20,348 nt of DNA from a virus: positions 1 through 20,348 of the IMG/VR virus record IMGVR_UViG_3300043399_000034. One strand, written 5' to 3'. This document shows, piece by piece, positions 1 through 7,815 of this stretch (within the stretch, counting starts at the first letter, position 1; each line of letters starts with the position of its first letter). Both the position numbers and the translations under genes were made by a program. The notes beneath the pieces were generated by a model. That model saw only the letters and a program-made list of their open reading frames with translations. It made no database searches and was not told where the DNA came from.

Positions 1-1
1 A

Positions 2-64
2 CTTAGATGGCAATGTCAAAAATGCGTGGAAGAGAACTATGGCAAAGAAATCAGCAATAAGTGA
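2..64 (+). CDS. C-terminal end of an upstream gene (partial, tentative)
   Basis: An open frame enters from the left edge and stops with TGA at 62-64, overlapping the start of the small terminase gene by 26 bases. Its 20 visible residues include a CxxC pair (CQKC) followed by an acidic and lysine-rich tail, as seen at the end of small phage zinc-ribbon proteins. The adjacent frame is also open from base 3 into the terminase gene, so this assignment is uncertain. Function cannot be given from so short a piece. Confidence 0.3.
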   Translation, partial: LRWQCQKCVEENYGKEISNK

Positions 65-515
65 CCAAGACTGGGATAGGATTAGAAGCGAATATATCTC
101 TACAAATATTAGTATTAGAGAAATCGCCGACAAATACGAATGCTCCGCAGATGCGCTTGAGAAAAGGGCAGGGCGTGAACAATGGACAGAGCAACGAAGA
201 AAAATGTCCGCAGAGGTCCAAGCCAAGGCGGATGCTGAGATTGCTGAGAGAAGAGCGCAAATGCTTGTTGAGTTCAATGAGCAGGACCTAAGCGTTGCGA
301 AAGCTCTGCGCAATCAAATTAAGAACCATATTAACGATGCAATCCAAAAGGGTGAGGCACTCAGCACGCATGACATTAGAAGGTTGGCCAGTGCGGCCGC
401 TGATGCTCAGAAGATTGGTAGATTGGCTCTTGGGGTAAGCACTGCAAATAATGAGGTTACTGGAGTCAATGGTCAGCCATTTGTGCCATTCCTAAATGTA
501 AACTTTGTTGATTAA
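39..515 (+). CDS. terS: Terminase small subunit
   Basis: This 158-residue protein is the likely DNA-recognition subunit of the packaging motor, binding the phage packaging site and handing DNA to the large subunit. Residues about 22-48 read as a helix-turn-helix (ISIREIADKYECSADALEKR), followed by a charged, Ala/Glu-rich helical region (52-130) suited to forming the oligomeric ring, and a short hydrophobic tail. The start at 39 has a GGAAGAGA Shine-Dalgarno just upstream (28-35). Its stop overlaps the next start as TAATG (513-517), coupling the two terminase subunits. The identification rests on the N-terminal HTH, the size and the position directly before a clear large terminase; small terminases diverge too far to name the family more closely. 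Confidence 0.85.
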   Translation: MAKKSAISDQDWDRIRSEYISTNISIREIADKYECSADALEKRAGREQWTEQRRKMSAEVQAKADAEIAERRAQMLVEFNEQDLSVAKALRNQIKNHINDAIQKGEALSTHDIRRLASAAADAQKIGRLALGVSTANNEVTGVNGQPFVPFLNVNFVD

Positions 516-1702
516 TGTCAGATGTAGATTACCCACGCAAGTATCAGGCTCTATTTAAGCCGAGCCGATACAAAGTCTATTATGGTGGCCGAGGCTCTGC
601 TAAGTCATGGAACTTCGCTAGAGCCTTATTAACCATCGCCCATAGCAATTGTATTAGGGTGCTATGTGCTAGAGAGTTGCAGAACTCAATCAAGGATTCC
701 GTTCACAGACTATTATGTGACCAAATAGAGCGCATGGGCTTAGGCGCACACTTTACGACAGTCAATAATGAGGTTAGAGGCATCAATGGGAGCTTATTCC
801 TATTTGAGGGCTTGAGGCATAACGCCAATAAGATTAAATCGCTTGAGGGCATTGATTACGCATGGGTGGAAGAGGCCGAGAAGGTAAGTGCTAATAGTTG
901 GGAGATATTAGTGCCGACAATCCGTAAGGAAAAATCTGAGATATGGATTAGCTTTAACCCTGCCGATGAGTATGACCCGACTTATCAAAAGTTTGTAATG
1001 AATCCGCCTGAAGATTCAATTATTCAAAGAGTATCGTGGCGTGATAACCCTTGGTTTCCTGAAACTCTAAAAAAGGAAAAGGATTACCTTGCAAGAGTGG
1101 ACCCAGATGCTTATGCCCATGTTTGGGAAGGCGAAACAATAAAACATAGTGATGCTCAGGTATTGTCTAATAAATGGATTATTGATACATTTAATGATAT
1201 TGATTTAGGCACTCCTTATTATGGAGCGGACTGGGGATTTGCCACAGACCCAACAGTATTAGTTGAGTTCTATATTAAAGACCGCACCATGTATATTAGG
1301 CGTGAGGCTTATGGATTAGGCATTGAAACTGTAGATTTGCCAACGCTATTCAAAAAGATACCTAATGCGGAGAAATATAATATTAGAGGTGATAGTGCAA
1401 GACCTGAGATAATTTCTCACTTAAAGCGGCATGGATATCCTAGAATTGAATCTGCTAAGAAATGGGCAGGTAGCGTTGAAGATGGAATTAGTTGGCTTCG
1501 TGGCTTAGAAAAGATTATCATACACCCTGAGTGCAGGAATACAATTGATGAAGCTAGATTGTGGTCGTATAAGACTGATAGATTAACAGGTGATGTATTA
1601 CCTGTATTGGTTGATAAGCATAACCACTGTTGGGATGCTATCAGATACGGAGCGCAACCAATGATTAAACCTGCAAATAAATTAATTATGGAATGGGCAT
1701 AA
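515..1702 (+). CDS. terL: Terminase large subunit (ATPase and nuclease)
   Basis: This 395-residue packaging motor has an N-terminal ATPase and a C-terminal RNase H-like nuclease. The Walker A motif is GGRGSAKS at residues 24-31 and the Walker B/catalytic acids are in YAWVEEAE at 115-122. ISFNPADEYDP (145-155) is the usual coupling segment of PBSX/Terminase_3-type subunits. The nuclease acidic residues are visible as D239 (YGADWGF), D293 (RGDSARPE) and D374 (CWDAIRYG), so the enzyme looks intact and full length. It powers DNA translocation into proheads through the portal encoded next and cuts the concatemer. The start overlaps the small-subunit stop by one base, and the stop overlaps the portal start. 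The packaging strategy (cos or headful) cannot be read from this sequence. Confidence 0.97.
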   Translation: MSDVDYPRKYQALFKPSRYKVYYGGRGSAKSWNFARALLTIAHSNCIRVLCARELQNSIKDSVHRLLCDQIERMGLGAHFTTVNNEVRGINGSLFLFEGLRHNANKIKSLEGIDYAWVEEAEKVSANSWEILVPTIRKEKSEIWISFNPADEYDPTYQKFVMNPPEDSIIQRVSWRDNPWFPETLKKEKDYLARVDPDAYAHVWEGETIKHSDAQVLSNKWIIDTFNDIDLGTPYYGADWGFATDPTVLVEFYIKDRTMYIRREAYGLGIETVDLPTLFKKIPNAEKYNIRGDSARPEIISHLKRHGYPRIESAKKWAGSVEDGISWLRGLEKIIIHPECRNTIDEARLWSYKTDRLTGDVLPVLVDKHNHCWDAIRYGAQPMIKPANKLIMEWA

Positions 1703-2967
1703 TGGGAATACTAGATAAATTTTTTAACAGACCAGTAGAGCAAAAGTCTTACTCTGCTCCTCAATTATTAGTAGCCCAGTATGGCTCTGCACCTAGATTC
1801 AATGACTGGAACACAGAGCTTGCCATTAAAGAGGGTTATAAAAACTCTACATGGGTATTCGCCTGCGTTAAGCTCAGAGCAAGCTCAGTGGCCCAAGTGC
1901 CTTGGAAAGCAGAGCGTAAAACTTCAGATGGTTGGCAACATGAGCCAAGCTCAGACCTACAGAAATTATTGGACCGCCCTAATCCTGATATGGATAGAGC
2001 ATTATTCTTTAAATATGTTGTTCAGCACTTAGACCTTTCAGGCAATAGCTTTATCTCTAAAGTGCGTGCAGGCTCACAAAACTTGCCTAAAGAGCTATGG
2101 GTGCTAATGCCTAATCAGATTAGAGTTGAGCCTGACACTATTAGATTAGTTAAAGAATATATCTATAAGGGTTATGGCGAAAAGCGCATTCCGCCTGAGG
2201 ATATGATTCAATTTCTATATCCTGACCCATCAAATCTTTATTTTGGCGTTGCGCCTTTAATGTCAGTTGCTCAAGCAGTTGATATTGATAACGAGGCAGA
2301 AAGATTCCAAAAGGTATCATTACAGAATCGTGGCTTATCAGACATTCATTTTGAAGTGCCACCTGATGCGACTGCTGAACAAGTAGCGCAGATGCGTGAT
2401 ATTTATAATAATGCTCAAGCAGGCGGTAACAATGCTCGCAGGGCTTTATTCTCTAGTGCTAAAGCAACTCCATTAAATACAAGTGCGGCAGAATTAGACT
2501 TTATCAATTCTCGTAAGTTTGTTCGTGATGAGATTTGCTCTGCTTATGGAGTTCCGCCACCAATGGTAGGTAACTATGAGAGTGCAACACTCGCTAATAT
2601 TGAAACTGCTCGTCAAATATTTTGGCGTGACACTATTATTCCTTTGCTAGATGAATTGGAAACTAAGTTAAATATCTCATTAGCAGTAGACTTTGGTCCT
2701 GAATGGCGTATTAAATATGACACATCAAATGTGGATGCTTTACAAGAAAACTATACAGGCAAGGTAGATGATGCAGTAAAGCTATGGAATATGGGCTTGC
2801 CATTTAATGATATTAATGCCAAGTTGAAATTAGGCTTTGAAGATACCGAAAGCGGAGCAGTAGGATATTTGCCAAGTGGTTTATTGCCAACAGACTTTGA
2901 CCCATTAGATGCAACTGCCAAGGGTATGACTGCTGAAGAATTAGCCAAGTTGTCCTACGGAAAATAA
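1702..2967 (+). CDS. Portal protein, HK97 gp3-like (Phage_portal)
   Basis: This protein of about 421 residues would form the dodecameric portal at one capsid vertex, through which the terminase pumps DNA and to which the connector attaches. Its length and order of motifs fit the HK97/lambdoid portal family: an N-terminal MGILDKFFNR-type start, the stem-forming central part with LYPDPSNLYFGVAPL, and the late conserved segment EICSAYGVPPPMVGNYESAT followed by a long helix with ARQIFWRDTIIPLLDELE. I place the start at 1702, where ATG overlaps the terminase stop as TAATG, the same pattern as the previous junction. An ATG at 1693 adds only three residues and cannot be excluded. The stop overlaps the next gene, again as TAATG. 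Confidence 0.95.
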   Translation: MGILDKFFNRPVEQKSYSAPQLLVAQYGSAPRFNDWNTELAIKEGYKNSTWVFACVKLRASSVAQVPWKAERKTSDGWQHEPSSDLQKLLDRPNPDMDRALFFKYVVQHLDLSGNSFISKVRAGSQNLPKELWVLMPNQIRVEPDTIRLVKEYIYKGYGEKRIPPEDMIQFLYPDPSNLYFGVAPLMSVAQAVDIDNEAERFQKVSLQNRGLSDIHFEVPPDATAEQVAQMRDIYNNAQAGGNNARRALFSSAKATPLNTSAAELDFINSRKFVRDEICSAYGVPPPMVGNYESATLANIETARQIFWRDTIIPLLDELETKLNISLAVDFGPEWRIKYDTSNVDALQENYTGKVDDAVKLWNMGLPFNDINAKLKLGFEDTESGAVGYLPSGLLPTDFDPLDATAKGMTAEELAKLSYGK

Positions 2968-3731
2968 TGGCTAGAGGATTAACTACGCTAAATCGTAGGC
3001 GAGAGCTTGCGATGCAAAATGCTTTATTAGATAGAATTGCCGCAGGATTTGAAAGGTCAATTGCACGCATTATTAGTTCAACCATGAAGCAAGCGGTGGC
3101 TAAATATGTTAAAGATAATGCAAGCGTAGGCGTAGATGCAGTTGTATTACAGTCAATGCCAAGGCTAGAAAAGTTCTTAGCTGACCAATACCGCTTTATC
3201 CTAGTCCAATATGGAGAGCGCATCTTATCAGGATTAAAAAGCCATTCTCCTAATGTGCGTAAAGATTCTAATGATATTTTTATGCGTAAAGTGCAGGAAT
3301 ATATAGGCACTTGGTCATTAAATACATCAGAGCTAATAACTGCAACAACCATGAAGCAACTTCGCACTTTAATTAAGGATGGCGAGGTTGAAGGATTGGG
3401 AGTAAGTGAGATTGCAAGAGATATTAGACAGAAAATTCCTAGTATTAGTAATGTTAGGGCTAATACAATTGCAAGAACTGAAACTCATAGTGCCGCAGGA
3501 TATGCCAATGAAAGTGCCGCAGAGGCTACAGGACTTAATCTTAAAAAAGAATGGGTAGCATTTATTGATGGCAGAGAGCGAGAGGCTCATGCAGAGGCAG
3601 ATGGTCAAGTAGTAAACAGAGATGAAACATTTAGCGTTGATGGAGAGGAATTACAATACGCAGGTGACCCATCAGGAAGTGCAGGAAATATCATTAATTG
3701 CAGGTGCGTTATTCTTTACTTTGAGGAATGA
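2967..3731 (+). CDS. Phage Mu gpF-like head morphogenesis protein (MuF domain)
   Basis: This 254-residue minor head protein is of the kind that sits next to the portal and is co-packaged in small numbers (SPP1 gp7 / Mu gpF family). The C-terminal MuF domain is clear at about 125-250: ARTETHSAAGYANESA (169-184), a charged REAHAEADGQVV segment (206-216), and the closing GNIINCRC motif with two cysteines (240-247). The N-terminal half is helical and charged. The gene overlaps the portal stop as TAATG and ends 58 bases before the protease gene, the first real gap in the operon. No toxin-like C-terminal extension is present; some other MuF proteins carry one. Confidence 0.93.
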   Translation: MARGLTTLNRRRELAMQNALLDRIAAGFERSIARIISSTMKQAVAKYVKDNASVGVDAVVLQSMPRLEKFLADQYRFILVQYGERILSGLKSHSPNVRKDSNDIFMRKVQEYIGTWSLNTSELITATTMKQLRTLIKDGEVEGLGVSEIARDIRQKIPSISNVRANTIARTETHSAAGYANESAAEATGLNLKKEWVAFIDGREREAHAEADGQVVNRDETFSVDGEELQYAGDPSGSAGNIINCRCVILYFEE

Positions 3732-3789
3732 TTGCATTTATTTATTTAATTAGGCAAAATTGAACTAATAGAACGCCAATGAGGTAATT

Positions 3790-4488
3790 ATGAGTAAAAC
3801 TATGGAAATCAAAGCAATTGCTTTTGATGATTCACAAGTAAACATGGAAGAGCGAACCTTTAAAGGTTACGCATCAACTTTTGGGAATGTGGATGAGGTT
3901 GGCGATATTATCGAAGCAGGTGCTTTCGCTAAATCAATTCAAGAGCGTGGTCCTGAAGGCACAAAGCAAATTAAAGTATTATGGCAACACTATGAGCCAC
4001 TAGGAATGCCGACTGTCATGGTTGAAGATTCAAAGGGGTTATATGTTGAAGGTAAGATTTCCAAGACACGATTAGGCGATGAAGCTTTAGAACTAATGCG
4101 TGATGGAGTTGTTGATAGAATGTCTATCGGCTTCTCAATCCCAATGGGAAAGGCTCAATGGGATGATGCGATGCAAGTTCGCCGTATTAAAGAAGTTAAA
4201 TTATTTGAATTTAGTCCAGTTACATTCCCTGCTAATGAGATGGCAGTAGTAACAGGCGTAAAGAATCTTGAGCTTATTCGCCAATTAGCTAATGGCGGTG
4301 AGCTAAGTCAGGAAGAAATGAAAGCCTTGGCAGACATTCTTCCGCAGTTACAAGCACTCGTAGATGCAGGAGCCGAGATGAAGATTGAACTTAATCTCAC
4401 TCCAGATTCAGAAGAGCCGCTGATTGATGAGGACTTAATGAAGTCCATTGCCGATTTCGGCACTTTTGCTAAACACAGACTTTACTAA
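3790..4488 (+). CDS. HK97-family prohead (capsid maturation) protease
   Basis: This 232-residue serine protease (HK97 family, MEROPS S78) would digest the scaffolding delta domain of the capsid protein after prohead assembly. Recognisable parts are RTFKGYASTFGNVDEVGDII (22-41), the catalytic-His segment LWQHYEP (H67), the catalytic-Ser segment RMSIGFS (S112) and LFEFSPVTFPANEMA (138-152), which is the usual end of the protease core. Residues 165-232 form a helical, acidic tail likely to act in scaffolding or self-removal. The start at 3790 is preceded by GAGG at 3781-3784; an internal ATG at 3802 is a weaker alternative. It lies 14 bases before its substrate gene. Confidence 0.95.
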   Translation: MSKTMEIKAIAFDDSQVNMEERTFKGYASTFGNVDEVGDIIEAGAFAKSIQERGPEGTKQIKVLWQHYEPLGMPTVMVEDSKGLYVEGKISKTRLGDEALELMRDGVVDRMSIGFSIPMGKAQWDDAMQVRRIKEVKLFEFSPVTFPANEMAVVTGVKNLELIRQLANGGELSQEEMKALADILPQLQALVDAGAEMKIELNLTPDSEEPLIDEDLMKSIADFGTFAKHRLY

Positions 4489-4502
4489 AAAGGAAATAAG
4501 TC

Positions 4503-5675
4503 ATGGATATTAAAGAACTAAAAGGTCATTTTGACCAAGCCGCAGTAGAAATGAAATCTTTGGTTGAGCGTCAATCAGAAGAAATCAAAAAGCATGGCGA
4601 AACAACTGCCGCTACTGCCGCAGAAATGAAAACTGTTGGCTCACGCATTGATGCAATTCAAGCTGATTTAGAAGCATTCCAAAAGAAGGCTAACCATGTT
4701 GGCTTTGGCGCACAAGCTCCAGTAGCTAAATCATTGGGTCAGCAATTTGTTGATTCTGACGAATTCAAATATGCTTCAGAACGTGGTTTGAAGTCAGTAA
4801 ACCCAGTAACTCTTGGTGGTATGTTCCGTAAAGACATCACTTCAGCGAATGGTCCAACTCCACAAGCAATGCGCTTGCCTGAGTTCTATTCTCCGACCGG
4901 TGACCGCACTGCACACATCCGTAACTTCTTGAATGTTTCTTCTACACAATCTAATGCGATTGAGTATTTCGTTGAAACTTTCACGAACAATGCTGCCGCT
5001 CAAACTGCTGAATTAGCCGCTAAAGCTGAATCAGAGTTGGCATATGACTTGGTTTCAACACCAGTTCAGACTATTGCTCACTATGTTGTTGCTTCACGCC
5101 AAATCCTTAGCGATGCCGCAATGTTGCAAAACCAAATTGACAATCGTTTGACATATGGCTTGGCACTTAAAGAAGACCAACAGTTGCTATACGGAACTGG
5201 CTCAAGCGGTCAATTAGAAGGCTTGATGGTTAATGCTTCTGTTCAAGACGCAGGTGATGTTGCTTCAGGTGACAACCTTGTAGACCATATCCGTAAAGCT
5301 ATCGCACTTGCCGCAACAAGCGAGTATCTTGCAAACGGTATCATTTTGAACCCAACAGACTTCGCTAATATCGAATTGTTGAAGGGTGATGATGGTCACT
5401 ACATCTGGGCTAATGTAGCTCAAGGTGGCGAGCCACGCTTGTGGAGAGTTCCTGTCTATGAATCAACTGCTATGACTGCAGGCGAGTTCTTGCTAGGTAA
5501 CTGGAATCTTGGCGCAACATTGTTTGACCGTGAACAAGCTACAGTTCGTATCGCTGAGCAACACGCTGACCTATTTATCAAGAACGGTGTTGTTGTTCTT
5601 GGTGAAGAGCGTATCGCTTTGGCAGTATATCGCCCTGAATCGTTTGTTAAGGGTTCATTCAGCCCTGCGGCTTAA
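4503..5675 (+). CDS. Major capsid protein, HK97 fold
   Basis: This 390-residue protein would build the icosahedral head. Residues 1-65 are a heptad-like, charged coiled coil (the delta scaffold domain expected to be removed by the upstream protease). The remainder fits the HK97 capsid family: a flexible E-loop region around 105-140, the spine helix and P domain around 180-230 (ASRQILSDAAMLQNQID), then LLYGTGSSGQLEGL (228-241) and a closing segment ending RPESFVKGSF. AGGAAA at 4491-4496 gives a strong Shine-Dalgarno. Codon choice differs from the neighbours (more TTG for Leu, CGT for Arg, AAC for Asn), as expected for the most abundant product. Whether chains are covalently cross-linked as in HK97 cannot be judged here. 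The gene also holds three otherwise avoided restriction-type motifs (4781-4996). Confidence 0.97.
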   Translation: MDIKELKGHFDQAAVEMKSLVERQSEEIKKHGETTAATAAEMKTVGSRIDAIQADLEAFQKKANHVGFGAQAPVAKSLGQQFVDSDEFKYASERGLKSVNPVTLGGMFRKDITSANGPTPQAMRLPEFYSPTGDRTAHIRNFLNVSSTQSNAIEYFVETFTNNAAAQTAELAAKAESELAYDLVSTPVQTIAHYVVASRQILSDAAMLQNQIDNRLTYGLALKEDQQLLYGTGSSGQLEGLMVNASVQDAGDVASGDNLVDHIRKAIALAATSEYLANGIILNPTDFANIELLKGDDGHYIWANVAQGGEPRLWRVPVYESTAMTAGEFLLGNWNLGATLFDREQATVRIAEQHADLFIKNGVVVLGEERIALAVYRPESFVKGSFSPAA

Positions 5676-5685
5676 TGAGGTAAAT

Positions 5686-5711
5686 AATAGGGGGGAGCAA
5701 TCTCCCCTATT
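5686..5711 (+). terminator. GC-rich hairpin after the capsid gene, likely intrinsic terminator or mRNA stabiliser
   Basis: An inverted repeat begins ten bases after the capsid stop. AATAGGGG (5686-5693) pairs with CCCCTATT (5704-5711). An alternative fold pairs GGGGAG (5692-5697) with CTCCCC (5702-5707) around a CAAT tetraloop. The following TTATAT is only mildly U-rich, so termination is probably partial, which would lower expression of downstream joining genes relative to capsid. It could instead act as a 3' stabiliser. Confidence 0.6.
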
Positions 5712-5720
5712 TATATCCAA

Positions 5721-5936
5721 ATGCTAATTACATTAAATAAAACTTGTGTCCTCGGTAAAGCAGGACAACTTATCAATGTGTCGGTTTATAAAGCCAATGA
5801 ATTGGTAAGGCTTAAGTTGGCATCTGAATATATACCTGAGTTGGAAAGGAAGGTCATTAGACCTGAAACAAAGGTAATATCTCCTGAAACAAAAAGACGA
5901 GGCAGACCGCCAAAGGTGAGAGATGAATCCAATTAA
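5721..5936 (+). CDS. Small head-region protein with AT-hook-like tail, function unknown
   Basis: This 71-residue protein lies between the capsid and connector genes, where many HK97-like phages carry a short protein of the pattern 'beta strand, G-x-x-G, Val-rich strand, small helix'. Residues 1-40 fit that pattern. Residues 45-58 hold a tandem seven-residue repeat (VIRPETK, VISPETK), and 59-65 read RRGRPPK, very like an AT-hook core (GRP flanked by basic residues). No good Shine-Dalgarno precedes the ATG, and the hairpin at 5686-5711 ends nine bases upstream, so translation may be weak. The end overlaps the connector gene by 14 bases. The family position is inferred from location and size; DNA contact through the tail is a guess. 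Confidence 0.7.
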   Translation: MLITLNKTCVLGKAGQLINVSVYKANELVRLKLASEYIPELERKVIRPETKVISPETKRRGRPPKVRDESN

Positions 5937-6543
5937 TGGTTACGCACTAAAAGCAGGTGAAGCAATTTGTCCTGCTACTGAGCAAGACTTAAAAGACTAT
6001 TTGCGCATTGAAGATGAATCATGCGGTAGTCTTGAGTTCTACTTGGATGCGGCCAATAAGGCGGTCATTTCATTTTTAGGTCAAGCCCTAATCACTAACG
6101 AATATACATTGGTGTTTAATGGCTATCCATTTAGCGGCACTGCCACATTTGGCTTGAGCAGAGATACGACTGTATTTAAAGAGTGGATTGAGTTGCCATA
6201 CGCTAATTTGATTGATGTCGTGAGCGTAGAAGTATTAGATAATGATGATGGCACTGCAACACCTATTACATCTTCCGATTATCTATTAGACACATTCAGC
6301 TCTCCTGCTCGCATCAGATTCACCAATATGCCAGTGATGGGCCTTAAAGATAGGCTAAAAATCGTTTATAACGCAGGCTATGGCTCTGACACAGAAGATG
6401 TGCCTAAAGGTATCAGATTGGGTATTGTGCAGGTCGCAGGCTACCTATATGACCACAGAGGCGAGTGTTCTCCTGAAGAGGCCATTATGAAGTCAGGCGC
6501 AGGCATGGCATTGAATCCATATAGAGTTTTTACTAAGCTATGA
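5923..6543 (+). CDS. Head-tail connector protein (phiE125 gp8 / HK97 gp6-like)
   Basis: This 206-residue protein resembles connector subunits that form a ring under the portal and begin the head-tail joint. The N-terminal helix pair typical of the gp6/phiE125 gp8 group is visible (ATEQDLKDYLRIEDES at 18-33, then an Ala-rich helix with AVISFLGQAL). A beta-rich middle and a second helical part with IRLGIVQVAGYLYDHRG near the C terminus complete the pattern. AAAGGTGAG at 5912-5920 serves as ribosome-binding site inside the end of the previous gene. The stop overlaps the next start as ATGA. In an uninterrupted version of this operon that next gene would be the head-tail adaptor at 7025. Confidence 0.85.
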   Translation: MNPINGYALKAGEAICPATEQDLKDYLRIEDESCGSLEFYLDAANKAVISFLGQALITNEYTLVFNGYPFSGTATFGLSRDTTVFKEWIELPYANLIDVVSVEVLDNDDGTATPITSSDYLLDTFSSPARIRFTNMPVMGLKDRLKIVYNAGYGSDTEDVPKGIRLGIVQVAGYLYDHRGECSPEEAIMKSGAGMALNPYRVFTKL

Positions 6544-7029
6544 ACAAGGAATTTTTATTAAATTACATGAATGAGCATTTTAAATATTGCTCAGATGGAA
6601 ATTTTGTTTTAATAAAAAAACAATATAAAGGCAGTGTAATTGGCACACCTGTTGGATGGCTTCAAAAAAATGGATATTTAAGAATATCAATTAAAGGAAA
6701 GTTTTATCAGGCTCATAGATTGGTATGGTTGTTTCATAAAAAAGAATTGCCTTTATATGACATTGACCACATCAATGGAAATAAATCAGATAATAGAATT
6801 GAAAATTTAAGAGATATTAACCATAAATTAAACACTCAAAATATTTCAAAACCCAAAAAGAATAACGCACTGGGAATTTTGGGAGTAACAAAAGTTAAAA
6901 ATAAATTTGCATCAAACATATGGCTAAATGGTAAGCAAAAATATTTAGGAAAATTTGATGATATTGAACTTGCTGAACTCGTATATCAAGAGGCAAAAAT
7001 AAAATATCATGTGGGATATGTTTTATGAA
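6539..7029 (+). mobile_element. Homing-endonuclease insertion unit bounded by TATGAA direct repeats
   Basis: TATGAA occurs at 6539-6544 (connector stop/HNH start) and again at 7024-7029 (HNH stop/adaptor start). Deleting one copy plus the sequence between them recreates a single ATGA junction in which the connector stop codon overlaps the adaptor start codon, as at other junctions in this operon. The unit therefore looks like a seamless insertion into an ancestral connector-adaptor junction. The six-base match is short and partly forced by the ATGA overlaps. Confidence 0.55.
6540..7028 (+). CDS. HNH homing endonuclease with C-terminal AP2 domain
   Basis: This 162-residue protein is a free-standing homing endonuclease, not a morphogenesis protein. 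Residues about 57-100 form the HNH_3-type nuclease: HRLVWLFHKK (59-68), the IDHINGNKSDN core (75-85) carrying metal-binding and catalytic His/Asn, and the closing RIENLRDINHKLNTQN. Residues about 110-160 are an AP2-type DNA-binding domain (GILGVTKVKNKFASNIW, then KYLGKFDDIELAEL). Base composition is clearly more AT-rich than the flanking genes (long A runs, ATA/AAA codons), supporting transfer. It overlaps both neighbours by ATGA, so it is translated with the operon without disrupting either. Such enzymes cut the empty allele in co-infecting phages and spread by repair. Confidence 0.93.
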   Translation: MNKEFLLNYMNEHFKYCSDGNFVLIKKQYKGSVIGTPVGWLQKNGYLRISIKGKFYQAHRLVWLFHKKELPLYDIDHINGNKSDNRIENLRDINHKLNTQNISKPKKNNALGILGVTKVKNKFASNIWLNGKQKYLGKFDDIELAELVYQEAKIKYHVGYVL

Positions 7030-7369
7030 TATCAAATGCTGTGATATAACTCCTGCAAAGCTATCAAATAAGGTTCTATTACAAAGATTGGAGCTAACAG
7101 ATGATGGCGCAGGCGGCCAAAGCCGAGTATGGAAGGATGTTCATTCCGTATGGGCTTATATCGTTCATACAAGTGGCTCTGAGCGTTTTCAGAATGACCG
7201 ATTAACTGCTATTGCAAACTTTAGAGCTACTATTAGATTCAGAAATGATGTGAGCGAAGTTAATCGCATTGTATTTAAAGACAAGGCTTATCAGATTCGC
7301 AGTGTTAATAATATTGAGTTTAAGAATAAATTTCTTGAACTAATATTAGAGAATGGCGTGGCCACTTAA
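7025..7369 (+). CDS. Head-tail adaptor (Phage_H_T_join-like)
   Basis: This 114-residue protein has the beta-barrel pattern of head-tail joining proteins of the SPP1 gp16/HK97 gp7-like group: KVLLQRLELTDDGAGGQSRVW (residues 16-36, including the typical D-x-GG-x-W/V turn), then VWAYIVHTSGSERF, ATIRFRNDV and an IRSVNNIEFKNKFLEL ending. It would seal the connector and receive the tail. Its ATG is embedded in the stop of the HNH gene (ATGA), so it depends on translation through that inserted gene or on its own weak initiation. The family call is from motif pattern and position. Confidence 0.85.
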   Translation: MNIKCCDITPAKLSNKVLLQRLELTDDGAGGQSRVWKDVHSVWAYIVHTSGSERFQNDRLTAIANFRATIRFRNDVSEVNRIVFKDKAYQIRSVNNIEFKNKFLELILENGVAT

Positions 7370-7371
7370 TC

Positions 7372-7815
7372 ATGCGAACCTCATTCAAAATTGAGGGCGT
7401 AAAAAGCGTATCCGAGGCACTTACACGATTAGATGCTCAGGCCACCAATGATGTGCGTGATGTAATTAATTCAACTGCTCAGAATATTCGTAATACCGCA
7501 ATCCGAAGCATTAAAAACTCTCCTGCAAATGGTCGTGTATATCGTAACCATACCGCATCGGCAGAAGGCAATCCGCCAAGGACTGATACAGGTAGGCTTG
7601 CAAGCTCTATTGCAGTTGTTACTGATGAGCAGGCAAAGAGTTTAGAGGCAGAGATTGGTGCGTATGTTAATTATGCGGCCCATCTTGAATATGGCACTAG
7701 GAATATGGGAGCAAGACCATTTATGTTTCCTGCTTTAGAGCAAAACATGAAAGGTTATTTATCTAAGATGAAACAGGCTCTACAAAGAGCAATGGCAAGG
7801 ACTAAAGCAAAATGA
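7372..7815 (+). CDS. HK97 gp10-like tail completion protein
   Basis: This 147-residue protein matches the HK97 gp10 family found between the head-tail adaptor and the tail terminator. Visible features are the N-terminal helix with LDAQATNDVRDVINSTAQNI (residues 19-38), NPPRTDTGRLASSIAVV (62-78), the conserved YAAHLEYGTRNMGARPFMFPA segment (101-121, given here by its key residues E107, G109, T110 and P116), and a basic helical tail. It probably helps join or complete head and tail. It starts two bases after the adaptor stop and overlaps the next gene by ATGA. No clear Shine-Dalgarno is present, so re-initiation after the adaptor is likely. Confidence 0.88.
   Translation: MRTSFKIEGVKSVSEALTRLDAQATNDVRDVINSTAQNIRNTAIRSIKNSPANGRVYRNHTASAEGNPPRTDTGRLASSIAVVTDEQAKSLEAEIGAYVNYAAHLEYGTRNMGARPFMFPALEQNMKGYLSKMKQALQRAMARTKAK

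Noticed and set aside
1693-1701. Upstream ATG for the portal gene
   Set aside because: It would add three residues; the ATG at 1702 matches the TAATG coupling seen at neighbouring junctions and gives the usual MGILDKFF-type start. Not firmly excluded.
2813-3367. Minus-strand open frame of 184 codons under the portal/MuF junction
   Set aside because: Antisense to two well-supported genes, with no motif and no ribosome-binding site; all genes in the window run on the plus strand.
3732-3760. Possible promoter (TTGCAT, 17-base spacer, CAAAAT) before the protease gene
   Set aside because: Only 3 of 6 and 4 of 6 positions match the sigma-70 boxes in an AT-rich gap; such matches are expected by chance.
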